A stretch of 64,000 nucleotides of DNA from Psychrobacillus sp. FSL K6-2836 (GCF_038003085.1 NZ_JBBOOM010000001.1:868001-932000), one strand, 5' to 3'; shown: positions 52,912 through 62,216, counted from the stretch's first letter. Notes: a model not told the origin generated them from the sequence alone. Numbers and translations are program-made.

Positions 52912-53847
52912 TTATTTTCCCCATTTTAATGCAATTGCACCCCATGTTAAACCTCCACCAAAACCAACCATTACAATTGTATCATCATCTTTTACTTTGC
53001 CATTTTTTACTTCTTCATTTAAAGAAAGAGGTATGGAAGCAGAGGATGTATTACCATACTTGTGAATGGTTTTAGACATTTTCTCAATAGGTAACCCTAG
53101 TCTTTCTCTTGACGATTCCATTATACGAATATTTGCTTGGTGTGGAATTAGCATATCAATTTCTTCTTTGTCTAATCCAGCTTTTTCTATTACATTTACC
53201 GCAGATTCACCCATTTGCCTTACAGCAAATTTAAAAACTTCTCGTCCGTTCATTTGAAGATGTGGACCTTCTTGCGATAAATGCTTACCACCACTACCGT
53301 CAGCACCAAGTTCGAATGATAAAATTCCCCGTCCTGCAGAAACTTTGCTTACTACTGCAGCACCAGCACCATCTCCAAATAGAACTGCCGTGTTTCTATC
53401 TTCCCAATTAGTAATTTTAGATAGTTTTTCTACTCCCACTACAAGTACGTGTGAGTAAGTATCTGTCTCAACAAATTGCTTCGCTGTTACTAGTCCGTAT
53501 ATAAATCCTGCACATGCTGCCGATAAATCCATTGCCGCTGCATTTGTTGCACCAAGTTGTTCTTGTAGCATAGTTGAAACACTTGGAAATGGGCGATCTG
53601 GAGTTACTGTTGCTACAATTATCAACCCAATTTGATCGGCAGTAATTCCTGCATCTTTTATTGCTTCTTTTGCAGCTTTCACAGCCATATGAGATGTATT
53701 TTCATCTTCTCCCGCAATTCTTCGTTCTTCTATACCAGTCATCGTTCTAATCCATTCGTCAGATGTATCCATTCTTTTTTCAAGGTCTTCATTTGTCAAT
53801 ACATGTTCAGGTGCATATGTACCTAAACCAATTATTCCTGCATTCAT
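52912..53847 (-). CDS. fabH: 3-oxoacyl-[acyl-carrier-protein] synthase III (FabH)
   Basis: Starts fatty acid synthesis by condensing acyl-CoA with malonyl-ACP; sets branched-chain selectivity in bacilli. 311 residues. Catalytic Cys in [13 protein letters not shown] near residue 112, His in [10 protein letters not shown] near 237, Asn in [12 protein letters not shown] near 267. The ATG at 53847 has AGAGGAAC 6 bases upstream. Lies behind a clear promoter with an overlapping FapR box, so it should be repressed until malonyl-CoA accumulates. Confidence 0.97.
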   Translation of the reverse strand: MNAGIIGLGTYAPEHVLTNEDLEKRMDTSDEWIRTMTGIEERRIAGEDENTSHMAVKAAKEAIKDAGITADQIGLIIVATVTPDRPFPSVSTMLQEQLGATNAAAMDLSAACAGFIYGLVTAKQFVETDTYSHVLVVGVEKLSKITNWEDRNTAVLFGDGAGAAVVSKVSAGRGILSFELGADGSGGKHLSQEGPHLQMNGREVFKFAVRQMGESAVNVIEKAGLDKEEIDMLIPHQANIRIMESSRERLGLPIEKMSKTIHKYGNTSSASIPLSLNEEVKNGKVKDDDTIVMVGFGGGLTWGAIALKWGK

Positions 53848-53872
53848 GAATGTTCCTCTTTTCTTATAATCT

Positions 53873-53897
53873 ATTATTAGTACCTGGTATTAATAAT
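53873..53897 (-). promoter_or_regulatory. FapR operator
   Basis: The sequence ATTATTAGTACC-TGGTATTAATAAT is an interrupted palindrome carrying the FapR core TTAGTACCTxGTxTTAAT. It overlaps the -10 and start site of the fabH promoter. FapR represses fatty acid and phospholipid genes and is released by malonyl-CoA/malonyl-ACP. Confidence 0.88.
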
Positions 53898-53921
53898 AAC
53901 GAATATATGTATATTTTTCAA
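53893..53921 (-). promoter_or_regulatory. Sigma-A promoter of fabH-fabF
   Basis: Minus-strand TTGAAA (-35), 17-base spacer, TATTAT (-10), with the FapR box overlapping the -10 element. Confidence 0.8.
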
Positions 53922-54013
53922 CAACAGAGTTTGTTTCACTAAATATTCTTTTGTAATATGCTATGCTATGGTATGATAAATATAGAAAAAATTTGCGCCC
54001 GAGGTGAAATTAC

Positions 54014-54202
54014 ATGCACTATATTATGACTGTATTTTGGTCAGTACTTTTGGTTTCTATGTTAAATTACGTAGTGAGCTCTGTTCAAAACGTTGAGTTT
54101 GTATTCATGGATGGTATCTACATGTCCATTCCAGTTGCAATTTTGGTTATGATTATCGCTGCAATCATTCCTAATGAACCAGCAGCTAAAGCACATCACT
54201 AA
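54014..54202 (+). CDS. yjzD: DUF2929 small membrane protein (YjzD-like)
   Basis: 62 residues, two hydrophobic segments (about 3-24 and 36-54), short polar tail NEPAAKAHH. It resembles B. subtilis YjzD in length, layout (HYIMTVFWSVLLVSMLNYVVSSV...) and position upstream of the fab genes. Ribosome site GAGGTGAAA. Monocistronic with a terminator. Function unknown; B. subtilis YjzD has no settled role. Confidence 0.82.
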   Translation: MHYIMTVFWSVLLVSMLNYVVSSVQNVEFVFMDGIYMSIPVAILVMIIAAIIPNEPAAKAHH

Positions 54203-54234
54203 AAAACAGCCTTCCAACTGGAGGGCTGTTTTTA
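54203..54234 (+). terminator. Rho-independent terminator of the YjzD-like gene
   Basis: Stem AACAGCCTTCC/GGAGGGCTGTT (one mismatch), 4-base loop, then TTTAT. Confidence 0.85.
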
Positions 54235-54280
54235 TGTTGTTGAGATTCCTATGGATTTTGTAGGGTTAGTTTTTATAGGA

Positions 54281-54696
54281 GAGTGCTTGTCGTATACGAG
54301 AGTGATTACAGGTTATCCGAGAGAGAATCGTGCATATACGAGAGACATCACTGACTTTACGAGAGTGCTTGCCGCATACGAGAGTGATTACAGGTTATCC
54401 GAGAGAGAATCATACATATACGAGAGACATCACTGGCTATACGAGAGTGCTTGCCGTATACGAGAGCGATTACAGGTTATCCGAGAGAGAATCATACATA
54501 TACGAGAGACATCACTGACTATACGAGAGTGCTTGTCGTATACGAGAGTGATTGATAGTTATCCGAGAGAGAATCATACATATACGCGAGACATCACTGG
54601 CTATACGAGATTGCTGGTCGTATACGAGAGTGATTACAGGTTATCCGAGAGAGAATCATACATATACGAGAGACATCACTGACTTTACGCGATTTC
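54281..54696. repeat. 82-bp tandem repeat array with CGAGAG cores every ~20 bp
   Basis: Four complete units of exactly 82 bp start at 54314, 54396, 54478 and 54560, with partial units at 54281-54313 and 54642-54696. Each unit holds four copies of a (T)A(C)CGAGAG-type core spaced 21, 21, 19 and 21 bp. Units differ by a few substitutions. The array is between two terminators, so it is probably not part of a coding transcript. Frames read through it in several phases because 82 is not a multiple of 3 and the repeat lacks stop codons; they are not genes. Confidence 0.92.
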
Positions 54697-54730
54697 TTGT
54701 GTTTAAAGTTAACCTTTTACTTTCATTCGT

Positions 54731-54777
54731 AAAAAAAACCATAGATAAACCACGGTTTATGTGTGATTTATCTATGG
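54731..54777 (-). terminator. Rho-independent terminator of clpB
   Basis: Minus-strand stem CCATAGATAAA/TTTATCTATGG extended inward (CAC/GTG), then T8. It lies 22 bases after the clpB stop. Confidence 0.92.
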
Positions 54778-54798
54778 CTAAATTTTCACTAAACTAGA

Positions 54799-56934
54799 TT
54801 AAATTTCACTCAATACTTTCAGTTCATCCTCTTCCATTTTAGCCACTACCTTACTGCCTGGTAGAACGGTGCCGCCGATTAGAAGTTTGGCCACTGCCGT
54901 TTCTAAATAACGCTGGATATAACGTTTCAATGGTCTGGCACCAAATGCGGCATCTGTACCTTCTTCAACAATCCACTGGATTACCGACTCATCTACTTGT
55001 AACTCAATTTCTTGTCCATGTAATCGTTTTTGAAGCTGTTTCACGTATTTTTCTGTAATCTTAACAAAATGTTCCGTTGTTAATGAGTGGAACATAATAA
55101 TGTCATCTAAACGATTCAATAATTCCGGTTTAAAATGTTCATGTAATGCACTCATGACGAGGCTCTCTTCTTGTTCAGTGACTTTCCCCGTTGTATTCGC
55201 CAAATATCCTGAGCCAATATTTGAAGTCAAAATAACAATTGTATTCGTGAAGTTTACGATTCTACCTTGACTATCTGTAATTCGCCCATCATCCATCAAT
55301 TGCAATAAAATATTTGCTACATCTGGATGTGCCTTTTCTATTTCATCTAACAACACAACTGAATATGGATTTCTGCGAACCGCCTCCGTTAACTGGCCAC
55401 CTTCTTCATACCCGATATATCCTGGAGGTGCACCGACTAAACGAGAAACACTATGTTTCTCCATATACTCAGACATATCGATACGAATAAAATGCTCCTC
55501 AGTGTCAAATAAATTAGCTGCTAAAGATTTAGCTAGCTCTGTTTTTCCGACACCGGTAGGTCCTAAAAATAAGAAAGAGCCAATTGGTTTATTTGGATCT
55601 TTAATACCTGCTCTTGCTCGCCAAACAGCTTCTGTAACTAACTGGACTGCTTGATCTTGTCCAACTACACGCTCTCCTAATGTTTCCTTTAAGCGTAATA
55701 GTTTTTCCCTTTCCCCTTCAACCAGTTTAGTTACAGGAATACCGGTCCATCTTGATACGATGGAGGCAATTTCTTCTGCTGTTACTTCTTCGCGTAATAG
55801 ACGAGTTTCTGGATCTTCATTCACTTGGTTTTCATACACTTGGAGTTCCTTTTCTAATGTTGGAATTTTCCCGTGTCGAAGTTCAGCTGCTTTGTTTAAG
55901 TCATACTGATTTTCAGCTTCTTCTAATTCTCGACGATAGCGATCCAATACTTCTCGTTTTTGCTGAATTACTTGAATAGCCTCTTTTTCTTGTTGCCATT
56001 TGTTTCTCATTTCACTAATAGATGCCTCTAGTTCTTTCAAGTCTTTACGCAGCTGCTCTAATCTTTTTTGACTTGCCGCATCTTTTTCTTTCATTAATGC
56101 TTGTTCTTCAATTTGAAGCTGCATCATTTTTCTTGTAACTTCATCGAGCTCCTGAGGCATTGAATCGATTTCTGTCCGGATCATCGCACAAGCCTCGTCG
56201 ACCAAATCGATTGCTTTGTCTGGCAAAAATCTTTCTGTAATATAGCGATTAGAAAGCTCGGCTGCTGCAACAATTGCTCGATCATGTATCCGCACACCAT
56301 GATGTAGCTCAAATCTCTCTTTAAGTCCACGCAAAATAGATACGGTATCTTCAATAGAAGGCTCTCTTACCATCACTTGTTGAAAGCGTCTTTCAAGTGC
56401 CGGATCTTTCTCAATATACATGCGATACTCATCGAGTGTGGTGGCTCCAATGCAGTGGAGCTCACCGCGCGCTAGCATTGGTTTCAACATATTACCAGCA
56501 TCCATTGCACCATCCGATTTTCCAGCACCGACTATCGTGTGAATTTCATCGATAAACAGAATAATTTGTCCTTCACTATCTTTCACTTGCTTTAAAACCG
56601 CTTGAAGGCGCTCTTCAAATTCTCCTCGATATTTTGCACCCGCGATTAAGGAACTCATATCAAGCTCAAAAATTTCCTTCTCTTTCAGACCTTCTGGTAC
56701 ATCCTTACGCACAATACGCTGTGCCAAACCCTCTACAATGGCAGTTTTTCCTACCCCAGGTTCTCCAATAAGTACTGGATTATTTTTCGTTTTTCTTGAA
56801 AGAATACGAATAACATCTCTAATTTCTTGATCGCGACCAATTACAGGGTCCATTTTCCCTTCTTTCACTGCAGTTACTAGGTTTCTACCGTACGTTTCTA
56901 AAGGACTTTTTTCATCTTGTTGTTTCATTTGCAT
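54799..56934 (-). CDS. clpB: ClpB disaggregase lacking the N-terminal domain
   Basis: AAA+ chaperone that extracts proteins from aggregates with DnaK. 711 residues. It starts directly at the linker/NBD1 (TYGRNLVTA then [11 protein letters not shown]). NBD1 has Walker [10 protein letters not shown], pore loop AKYRGEF and Walker [10 protein letters not shown] long coiled-coil M domain covers about 260-385. NBD2 has GPTGVGKTE, pore loop [19 protein letters not shown] and sensor TSNIGSG. No ClpP-binding loop is seen, and the long M domain separates it from ClpC/ClpE. The usual ~150-residue Clp_N domain is absent. The sequence upstream is promoter and CtsR box, so this is not a frameshift. The ATG at 56934 lies 7 bases after AAGGAGAGG. 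Confidence 0.92.
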   Translation of the reverse strand: MQMKQQDEKSPLETYGRNLVTAVKEGKMDPVIGRDQEIRDVIRILSRKTKNNPVLIGEPGVGKTAIVEGLAQRIVRKDVPEGLKEKEIFELDMSSLIAGAKYRGEFEERLQAVLKQVKDSEGQIILFIDEIHTIVGAGKSDGAMDAGNMLKPMLARGELHCIGATTLDEYRMYIEKDPALERRFQQVMVREPSIEDTVSILRGLKERFELHHGVRIHDRAIVAAAELSNRYITERFLPDKAIDLVDEACAMIRTEIDSMPQELDEVTRKMMQLQIEEQALMKEKDAASQKRLEQLRKDLKELEASISEMRNKWQQEKEAIQVIQQKREVLDRYRRELEEAENQYDLNKAAELRHGKIPTLEKELQVYENQVNEDPETRLLREEVTAEEIASIVSRWTGIPVTKLVEGEREKLLRLKETLGERVVGQDQAVQLVTEAVWRARAGIKDPNKPIGSFLFLGPTGVGKTELAKSLAANLFDTEEHFIRIDMSEYMEKHSVSRLVGAPPGYIGYEEGGQLTEAVRRNPYSVVLLDEIEKAHPDVANILLQLMDDGRITDSQGRIVNFTNTIVILTSNIGSGYLANTTGKVTEQEESLVMSALHEHFKPELLNRLDDIIMFHSLTTEHFVKITEKYVKQLQKRLHGQEIELQVDESVIQWIVEEGTDAAFGARPLKRYIQRYLETAVAKLLIGGTVLPGSKVVAKMEEDELKVLSEI

Positions 56935-56959
56935 ATGCAAACCTCTCCTTATGAAATAC

Positions 56960-56976
56960 TTTGACCTTCTTTGACT
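56960..56976 (-). promoter_or_regulatory. CtsR operator upstream of clpB
   Basis: Minus-strand direct heptad repeat AGTCAAA-GAA-GGTCAAA, exactly fitting the CtsR consensus (A/G)GTCAAAnAn(A/G)GTCAAA. It covers the expected transcription start, so heat-labile CtsR should repress clpB. Confidence 0.9.
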
Positions 56977-56982
56977 AATCCA

Positions 56983-57012
56983 AGTATACGTCCTTCCTAA
57001 TAACTTTGTAAA
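56983..57012 (-). promoter_or_regulatory. Sigma-A promoter of clpB
   Basis: Minus-strand TTTACA (-35), 18-base spacer, TATACT (-10), directly upstream of the CtsR box. Confidence 0.72.
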
Positions 57013-57119
57013 GAAATATGACTATTGATTTTTCAATAAATAAAGCATTAAAATATGCTATTATAAAAGAAAGTGCACAAATGAAAACAAATGTGAATGA
57101 AGGAAAGGAAGTAATAATT

Positions 57120-57815
57120 ATGAATGAACAAAGTTCCAATTCACAAGGTATACATGCACTGTTCGAACAATTTGGAGCTAACTTAAAAGTAGATAAGGAT
57201 CGCCCTGTTTTCTTAGAAGGGGAAAGTGCAGAAGACGTCTACCTCATCAAGACAGGTACTGTTCGCATTAGTAAGGATACAGAAAGCGGCAAAATATTGA
57301 CTTTACGAATTACAGGAAATGATTCATTTATCGGAGAAACTTCTATTTTTTGCGAAACTGTGTATCATTCTGTTTCGGCTAATGCGATAGAACCTACTCA
57401 ATTATTAGTATTACCACGTGCTACGCTAGAAAAGTATTTATCAGATTGTTCGTCTCTTATGATGGAATGGATTCAGGTTATGCAAATGCATAATTTGAAA
57501 AATGAGACTCGCTTTAGAGATTTGTTGCTCCATGGAAAAAAAGGAGCATTATTGTCCACATTGATACGATTAACTAATACTTACGGGGTAAAACAGGAGG
57601 ATGGTAGCATTCTCATTGATTATGCAATGACCAATCAGGAGCTCGCCAACTTCTGCGCAACGAGTAGAGAGGTCGTAAACCGAATTCTAAATGATCTAAA
57701 GAAAAAAGATATACTTTCATTAGATAAAGGAATGATTACGATTCATGATTTACAATTTTTACGCACGGAAGTAGAGTGTGATAACTGTCCACTTTATATT
57801 TGTCGAATTGACTAG
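57120..57815 (+). CDS. fnr: Fnr-type transcription regulator with C-terminal FeS cysteines
   Basis: Crp/Fnr-family regulator, 231 residues. An N-terminal cyclic-nucleotide-binding-like barrel (about 15-130; VFLEGESAEDVYLIKTGTV), a dimer helix, and a winged helix-turn-helix near 170-195 (TNQELANFCATSREVVNRIL). The C-terminus VECDNCPLYICRID has the C-x2-C-x4-C arrangement by which Bacillus Fnr holds its oxygen-sensitive [4Fe-4S] cluster. Proteobacterial-type N-terminal Cys are absent. The ATG at 57120 has GGAAAGGAAG 8 bases upstream; the longer frame to 57018 is rejected. It probably regulates anaerobic or nitrosative responses; no target gene is adjacent. Confidence 0.87.
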   Translation: MNEQSSNSQGIHALFEQFGANLKVDKDRPVFLEGESAEDVYLIKTGTVRISKDTESGKILTLRITGNDSFIGETSIFCETVYHSVSANAIEPTQLLVLPRATLEKYLSDCSSLMMEWIQVMQMHNLKNETRFRDLLLHGKKGALLSTLIRLTNTYGVKQEDGSILIDYAMTNQELANFCATSREVVNRILNDLKKKDILSLDKGMITIHDLQFLRTEVECDNCPLYICRID

Positions 57816-57820
57816 TATGG

Positions 57821-57853
57821 GAAGCTGCTGAGCTATTTTCAGTGGCTTTTTTT
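57821..57853 (+). terminator. Rho-independent terminator of fnr
   Basis: Stem AAGCTGCTGA / TCAGTGGCTT (one G-T and one mismatch), loop GCTATTT, then T7; 6 bases after the stop. Confidence 0.75.
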
Positions 57854-58014
57854 GATGTATTGGAGATTGTGATAGCATCTGTTAAGTGGAAATTGGATAG
57901 TTTTATATGGAACCCGAGCCCTTTTTGAGGTTATGACCTATGTCTCGAATAATGATACCGAAGAGAAAATTAAATGAAATAGATTCTGTCGATCTTTTAG
58001 TTCAATTTTATAAG

Positions 58015-58043
58015 TAAAAAAGCACTCCCTAAATAAGGAATGC
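58015..58043 (-). terminator. Terminator of the frl operon
   Basis: Minus-strand stem GCATTCCT / AGGGAGTGC with short AT loop, followed by T6. The 160 bases between this and the fnr terminator hold nothing recognised. Confidence 0.75.
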
Positions 58044-58099
58044 AAAATTTAAATAACAGAAGGAAGTATCATTTTAATAACTAAAATGGTTATTAAATA

Positions 58100-58750
58100 T
58101 TATAAACCTTTAATCAATTCATTTAACGATATATCACTCATTGATTTTAAACGAAGGTCTACAGCACAAAAATTCATATTGTTTGTGATGCTATTCGGAA
58201 CGATAACACACTTCATTTCTGCACTTTTCGCAGCGATAGCTCCATTGGCAGAGTCTTCAAATACTATACATTCTTTAGGGTCCAACCCTAAGCATTTTGC
58301 AGTATTAATATATAACTCAGGGGAAGGCTTAACTTTTTCCACATCATCCGATGTTTTAATGCATGAGAAATAGTCAAAGAGTTCTAGGTTTTTCAAGTGC
58401 ATACTCACCCACTCAAAATTAGAACTAGATGCTAAACCGATGCTAAGTCCTAGATTACTTGCCTCTTCAAGATAATCTCTTATACCATCGCGACAATCTA
58501 CATTTTTAAGTCCCTCGATAAAGTCTTTTCTAAATTTTTCTTTTATTTCATCAAGATTGAATTTCGTGAGTGAGTGTTCCGTTAGATAGTCAAATAGTGA
58601 AAAATTAGATTTAGTACCAATTCCCTTGACCCATCTTTCAAAAGGTAGTTCTACACTATGTGTATTGAAAATTTCTTTAAACATTTCATATTGATATGTT
58701 TCGGTATCTAATATGAGTCCATCAAAATCAAAAATAACACCTTTAATCAT
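58100..58750 (-). CDS. HAD-family sugar-phosphatase / beta-phosphoglucomutase-like protein
   Basis: 216 residues, haloacid dehalogenase fold subfamily IA. Motif I FDFDGLILDTE (nucleophile Asp9), motif II LASSSN near residue 108, motif III Lys in KVKPSPELY near 142, motif IV IVFEDSANG near 165. The cap has a helical bundle typical of beta-phosphoglucomutases and small sugar phosphatases. It is the last gene of the frl operon, 33 bases after the regulator; such phosphatases can relieve sugar-phosphate stress or recycle a pathway product. Substrate is inference only. Confidence 0.82.
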   Translation of the reverse strand: MIKGVIFDFDGLILDTETYQYEMFKEIFNTHSVELPFERWVKGIGTKSNFSLFDYLTEHSLTKFNLDEIKEKFRKDFIEGLKNVDCRDGIRDYLEEASNLGLSIGLASSSNFEWVSMHLKNLELFDYFSCIKTSDDVEKVKPSPELYINTAKCLGLDPKECIVFEDSANGAIAAKSAEMKCVIVPNSITNNMNFCAVDLRLKSMSDISLNELIKGL

Positions 58751-58783
58751 TTAATCTCTCCTATACTGAGGGGATTCCTTCAT

Positions 58784-59527
58784 TTAATCTGTATACTCTG
58801 CTTCAATTAATAGTTTTACTCTCTCCGCAACTAAATAGTACTTGGAATAGTGAAGAGGTTTATTTAATTTGTCGCAAATAATTTTCTCCACAAGAATGAC
58901 AGGTGAAACTCTACTTATTCCTAAATGCTCACACACAGTTGGAGTCGGATGAAGGTATTCTACCTCTTTTTTTACTTTAGCAAATCGAACATGATACTCT
59001 TCCCTAATTAGTTGAAAAGTAGATGTCTCATTTTCAATTTTCTTCTCTATGTCTGGGTATAATTCTGTGGGAAGATAGGCATAATCTAAACTTAGTTGTC
59101 CGTCTTCATCGCTAACCAGTCTGACAAGTTCTACAAATTTTGTGTACATATGCATGAATTTTTTTGAAATTTTATCCTCATCTATAATTATTTTTTTAGA
59201 AAGAATTTGTTTTTCTATATTTCTATCTTCTGTAGAAAGTCCTTCCGTAAATCCCTTCAAATTTAAAATATGCAATTCAGTTATGCTAGCCTTCACAAAA
59301 GTTCCCTTTCCCCGAACCACTTCTATCACATTTTCTTCTATTAATTCTTTTATAGCTCTTCGAATTGTTATTCTACTAACATCGAACATTTCACAGAGCT
59401 CAGACTCATTAGGAATCTTCGCTCCAGCATGCATCCCTTTAGATTTAATCATTTCTTTAATACTTGCCTTAATCTCATCATATAAAAAGTTAGAATTACT
59501 CGTAATATCTGTTGTATTTTTTTTCAT
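58784..59527 (-). CDS. frlR: GntR/HutC-family regulator (FrlR-like)
   Basis: Transcription repressor, 247 residues. An N-terminal winged helix (about 12-80) with PNESELCEMFDVSRITIRRAIKELIEE and the wing VVRGKGTFV, then a UTRA effector domain (about 95-240) that binds a phosphorylated sugar ligand in relatives. Located inside the frl operon between the kinase and the HAD phosphatase, so it probably controls this operon and itself; in B. subtilis frlR is beside the frl genes and senses glycated amine phosphate. The ATG has AGGAGAG 5 bases upstream. Confidence 0.83.
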   Translation of the reverse strand: MKKNTTDITSNSNFLYDEIKASIKEMIKSKGMHAGAKIPNESELCEMFDVSRITIRRAIKELIEENVIEVVRGKGTFVKASITELHILNLKGFTEGLSTEDRNIEKQILSKKIIIDEDKISKKFMHMYTKFVELVRLVSDEDGQLSLDYAYLPTELYPDIEKKIENETSTFQLIREEYHVRFAKVKKEVEYLHPTPTVCEHLGISRVSPVILVEKIICDKLNKPLHYSKYYLVAERVKLLIEAEYTD

Positions 59528-59598
59528 GTAAATCTCTCCTATTAAATGTACTTATTGTTATTTTACATAAATATTGAGAGAGATTATATTAATATCCT

Positions 59599-60414
59599 TT
59601 AAAGACTATGCGGATAACCAAATCCACCGTCTATTTGACATGTTTTCTCAGCTGATAAGGTTCCTATAGAAATCGCTTCTTCGATTGAATGATTGGATAA
59701 AAAACTCACTAAAAAGCCACCTATTAAACTATCTCCAGCTCCCATAGTGTCATTGACAGAAATGGGTCTTAATATTTGATAATAAATTTTACCGTTGTAA
59801 ATAAACATAGCTGGATGCCCTCCTCTAGTCACACCAACTACCTTGAAACTAAATTCTTTCAAACTATCTACAAACTCTTCTAATTCTAATGTAGACAACT
59901 CGGATGCTGAAAAGAAGGCATATGAAATGTAGGGAGCTACTTTTCTAATATAGTTCAAATCAAGTTGATTTGAAAAATCATATGAAATTTCAATCACATC
60001 TGACAATTTTTCAAGCTCGCTCTCCATAGATGAATAAACACTAACATGACATAAATCAAAATCTGCTATAAATTTAAGCTCTTCCATCGTAAGCTGTATT
60101 TTGAAAATGTGTTGAACCGTGTTTTTAGGTCCCCCTACAAAAATGCGTTCCCCTTCCTCAGTTAATGAAACCTGTGGCTGCCCACTCATTCCTAATGCAT
60201 ACCTGCAATGTAAATGATCCACTCCTTCTTGGTCTAGCGCATATTCAATATGTTTTGCTATCTCATCAGATCCAAAAATCCCAATATAAGATACATGTTC
60301 TGCCCCATTTTTCTTTGCACTTACAGCAACATTTACACAGTTTCCACCTGGATAATACTTCTGTTGATCTAAGTAACAATCTGCAACATTATCACCTATA
60401 GCTATCATTTTCAT
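59599..60414 (-). CDS. frlD: Fructosamine 6-kinase, PfkB family (FrlD-like)
   Basis: Phosphorylates the sugar part of Amadori compounds such as fructoselysine at O6. 271 residues. N-terminal GDNVADCYLD and PGGNCVNVAVSAKKNGAEHVSYIG (PfkB motif 1), and C-terminal NDTMGAGDSLIGGFL (motif 2) with the catalytic Asp in GAGDS. The pattern GDNxxDxY...GGNxVNVAV...DTMGAGDS is that of FrlD rather than ribokinase. 13 bases downstream of frlM. Substrate class supported by frlB in the same operon; the exact glycated amino acid is unknown. Confidence 0.87.
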   Translation of the reverse strand: MKMIAIGDNVADCYLDQQKYYPGGNCVNVAVSAKKNGAEHVSYIGIFGSDEIAKHIEYALDQEGVDHLHCRYALGMSGQPQVSLTEEGERIFVGGPKNTVQHIFKIQLTMEELKFIADFDLCHVSVYSSMESELEKLSDVIEISYDFSNQLDLNYIRKVAPYISYAFFSASELSTLELEEFVDSLKEFSFKVVGVTRGGHPAMFIYNGKIYYQILRPISVNDTMGAGDSLIGGFLVSFLSNHSIEEAISIGTLSAEKTCQIDGGFGYPHSL

Positions 60415-60427
60415 ATATTATTCACCC

Positions 60428-61330
60428 CTATCCTTTCACAGAGCCTTCAGAAAGGCCACGAACTAAATATTTTTGAAGTAAAATCAATAAAATAATCATT
60501 GGGATTGAAGCTATTACCATTCCAGCCAATAGCACTCCCCAATCAGTTCTAAGAGCGTCCCGGAATCCCATTAAACCTGAAGGTATCGTTTTTAAGGCAC
60601 TTGAATCAATAAACACAGTAGAAAATAAAAACTCGTTCCATGCAAAATATGCAGTTAGAACAACTGTCGTTATTAAAATCGGTATAGATAACGGAAGATA
60701 GATTCTATAATAAATTCCAAACTCACTACAACCATCGATGATTGCAGATTCCTCTAATTCTTTTGGGATACTCAAGAAAAATGCACGTATTAAGATAATA
60801 CTTAAAGGAAGCCGATACGCTACATATGTAAGAATCAGAGCCCAATGAGTATTAATTAAATTCATCCATGTTAGGATTTCAAAGAGTGGTATCAATGCTA
60901 CTTGAGGATTCATCATTAAACCCCCAATGATAAAAATAAGTGCAACATTGATCCATTTAGTTTTATATCGAGACAATGAATAAGCCGCCATAGATCCAAT
61001 TAAAACAACCAGTAATATTGTAAGGATTGTTACAAATAGGCTATTAAAAAAATAACTTGAAATACCTTGTGACCATGCAGTAATATAATTTTCAAAATGC
61101 CAAACAGATGGTAAACTCCAGACATTATTGTAAATCTCATCGTAACTTTTAAAAGAGGAGATGAACATCCAATAAAGCGGATATAGAACAATAAAAGCAA
61201 AAAACAATAGACCTAATAAAAAGATATTTTTAGAAATTTTGCTGCGTAAATCTATCTTAGAGCGTATTTTCTGATACCGAGCAACAGGAGAGCTCTTCAA
61301 AACATCTTCTTTCGTATTAAGTAATGTCAT
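60428..61330 (-). CDS. frlM: ABC sugar-type permease FrlM
   Basis: MalG-like permease of the fructosamine importer. 300 residues with six hydrophobic segments after a ~30-residue polar N-terminus. The coupling loop is PKELEESAIIDGCSEFGIYYRIYLPLS near residue 190. C-terminal QKYLVRGLSEGSVKG is the usual GSVKG ending of MalG-type proteins. Ribosome site AAAGGACG. One base separates it from frlN. No ATPase gene is in the window; a shared MsmX-type ATPase elsewhere is expected. Confidence 0.9.
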   Translation of the reverse strand: MTLLNTKEDVLKSSPVARYQKIRSKIDLRSKISKNIFLLGLLFFAFIVLYPLYWMFISSFKSYDEIYNNVWSLPSVWHFENYITAWSQGISSYFFNSLFVTILTILLVVLIGSMAAYSLSRYKTKWINVALIFIIGGLMMNPQVALIPLFEILTWMNLINTHWALILTYVAYRLPLSIILIRAFFLSIPKELEESAIIDGCSEFGIYYRIYLPLSIPILITTVVLTAYFAWNEFLFSTVFIDSSALKTIPSGLMGFRDALRTDWGVLLAGMVIASIPMIILLILLQKYLVRGLSEGSVKG

Positions 61331-61331
61331 T

Positions 61332-62216
61332 TTATTCGTCCTTTCCAGTGCCAGACACTTTTATTTGGATTAAAGCAAATATAGCGGTCACTACAAAGAT
61401 AAGGGTAGCTACAGCTGAAGCATATCCCATATTGTCTTTTATAAATCCAAGTTGATACATATGCACAGATAATGTCATTGAACTAATACCCGGTCCACCA
61501 TTAGTAAGAATGTACGGTTCATTAAAGACGAGCATTGAACCTGTAACCGTTATCAAAACATTTACAAACATTGTTTCTTTTACTTGAGGTACTGTAATAT
61601 TAAAAAACATTCGAATTCTACCTGCACCATCTATATCAGCGGCCTCATATAAGTCTTTCGGAATTTTTTGTATAGCCACAATGAATAGCATTGTAATGAA
61701 CCCAACACTTTGCCACTGTGACATTGCGATCACAGCATAAATCGCTGTAGTTGCATTCCCTAACCACGGCTTCGCCAGACTTTCAAGTCCAATTAATTCT
61801 AAGAAACTATTTAATAATCCCATCTGTGGGTTATAGATAAAGCTAAATAACAAAGCAATAACTGAGATGGAAATCATAACGGGTATAAAATATATTACTC
61901 TTAATGTAGGAGCTATTCTTCTAAATAGTTTATCTTCTAATATAGTGGCTAAAATCAAAGCAAAAAAAACTTGAAAAATTACTGAAATCACTGCGTATTT
62001 AATATTATTTGCAAATGATGTCATAAGAATTTTATCTTCGAAAAGTTCTTTGAAATATCTAAATCCTATAAATTCTTTAGTTTGAGAAAAAACACTAAAA
62101 TCAAAAAAACTGTTAAAAAAGTTTTGAACTATTGGGATATATACAAATACGCCCAAAAAAAGTAGGGTAGGAAGTAAAAAAAGCATAGGAACTAGTTTTA
62201 TTCTTTTAAGAATCAT
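61332..62216 (-). CDS. frlN: ABC sugar-type permease FrlN
   Basis: MalF-like permease partner of FrlM. 294 residues, six hydrophobic segments. The coupling loop is PKDLYEAADIDGAGRIRMFFNITVPQ near residue 187, and the segment NGGPGISSMTLSVHMYQLGF near 240 is typical of MalF-type proteins. C-terminus ALIQIKVSGTGKDE. Directly downstream of frlO with a 73-base gap that contains a hairpin. Confidence 0.9.
   Translation of the reverse strand: MILKRIKLVPMLFLLPTLLFLGVFVYIPIVQNFFNSFFDFSVFSQTKEFIGFRYFKELFEDKILMTSFANNIKYAVISVIFQVFFALILATILEDKLFRRIAPTLRVIYFIPVMISISVIALLFSFIYNPQMGLLNSFLELIGLESLAKPWLGNATTAIYAVIAMSQWQSVGFITMLFIVAIQKIPKDLYEAADIDGAGRIRMFFNITVPQVKETMFVNVLITVTGSMLVFNEPYILTNGGPGISSMTLSVHMYQLGFIKDNMGYASAVATLIFVVTAIFALIQIKVSGTGKDE

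Noticed and set aside
54251-54682. Open frames of 62-143 codons through the tandem array
   Set aside because: The 82-bp repeat has no stop codons in several phases and 82 is not a multiple of 3, so similar peptides appear in shifted frames. No ribosome site; explained by the repeat itself.
54281-54696. CRISPR array
   Set aside because: No unique spacers; the whole 82-bp unit repeats, and no cas gene is present.
56935-57119. Frameshifted N-domain of ClpB
   Set aside because: Only about 180 bases, holding a promoter, a CtsR box and the fnr ribosome site; no Clp_N-like residues in any frame.
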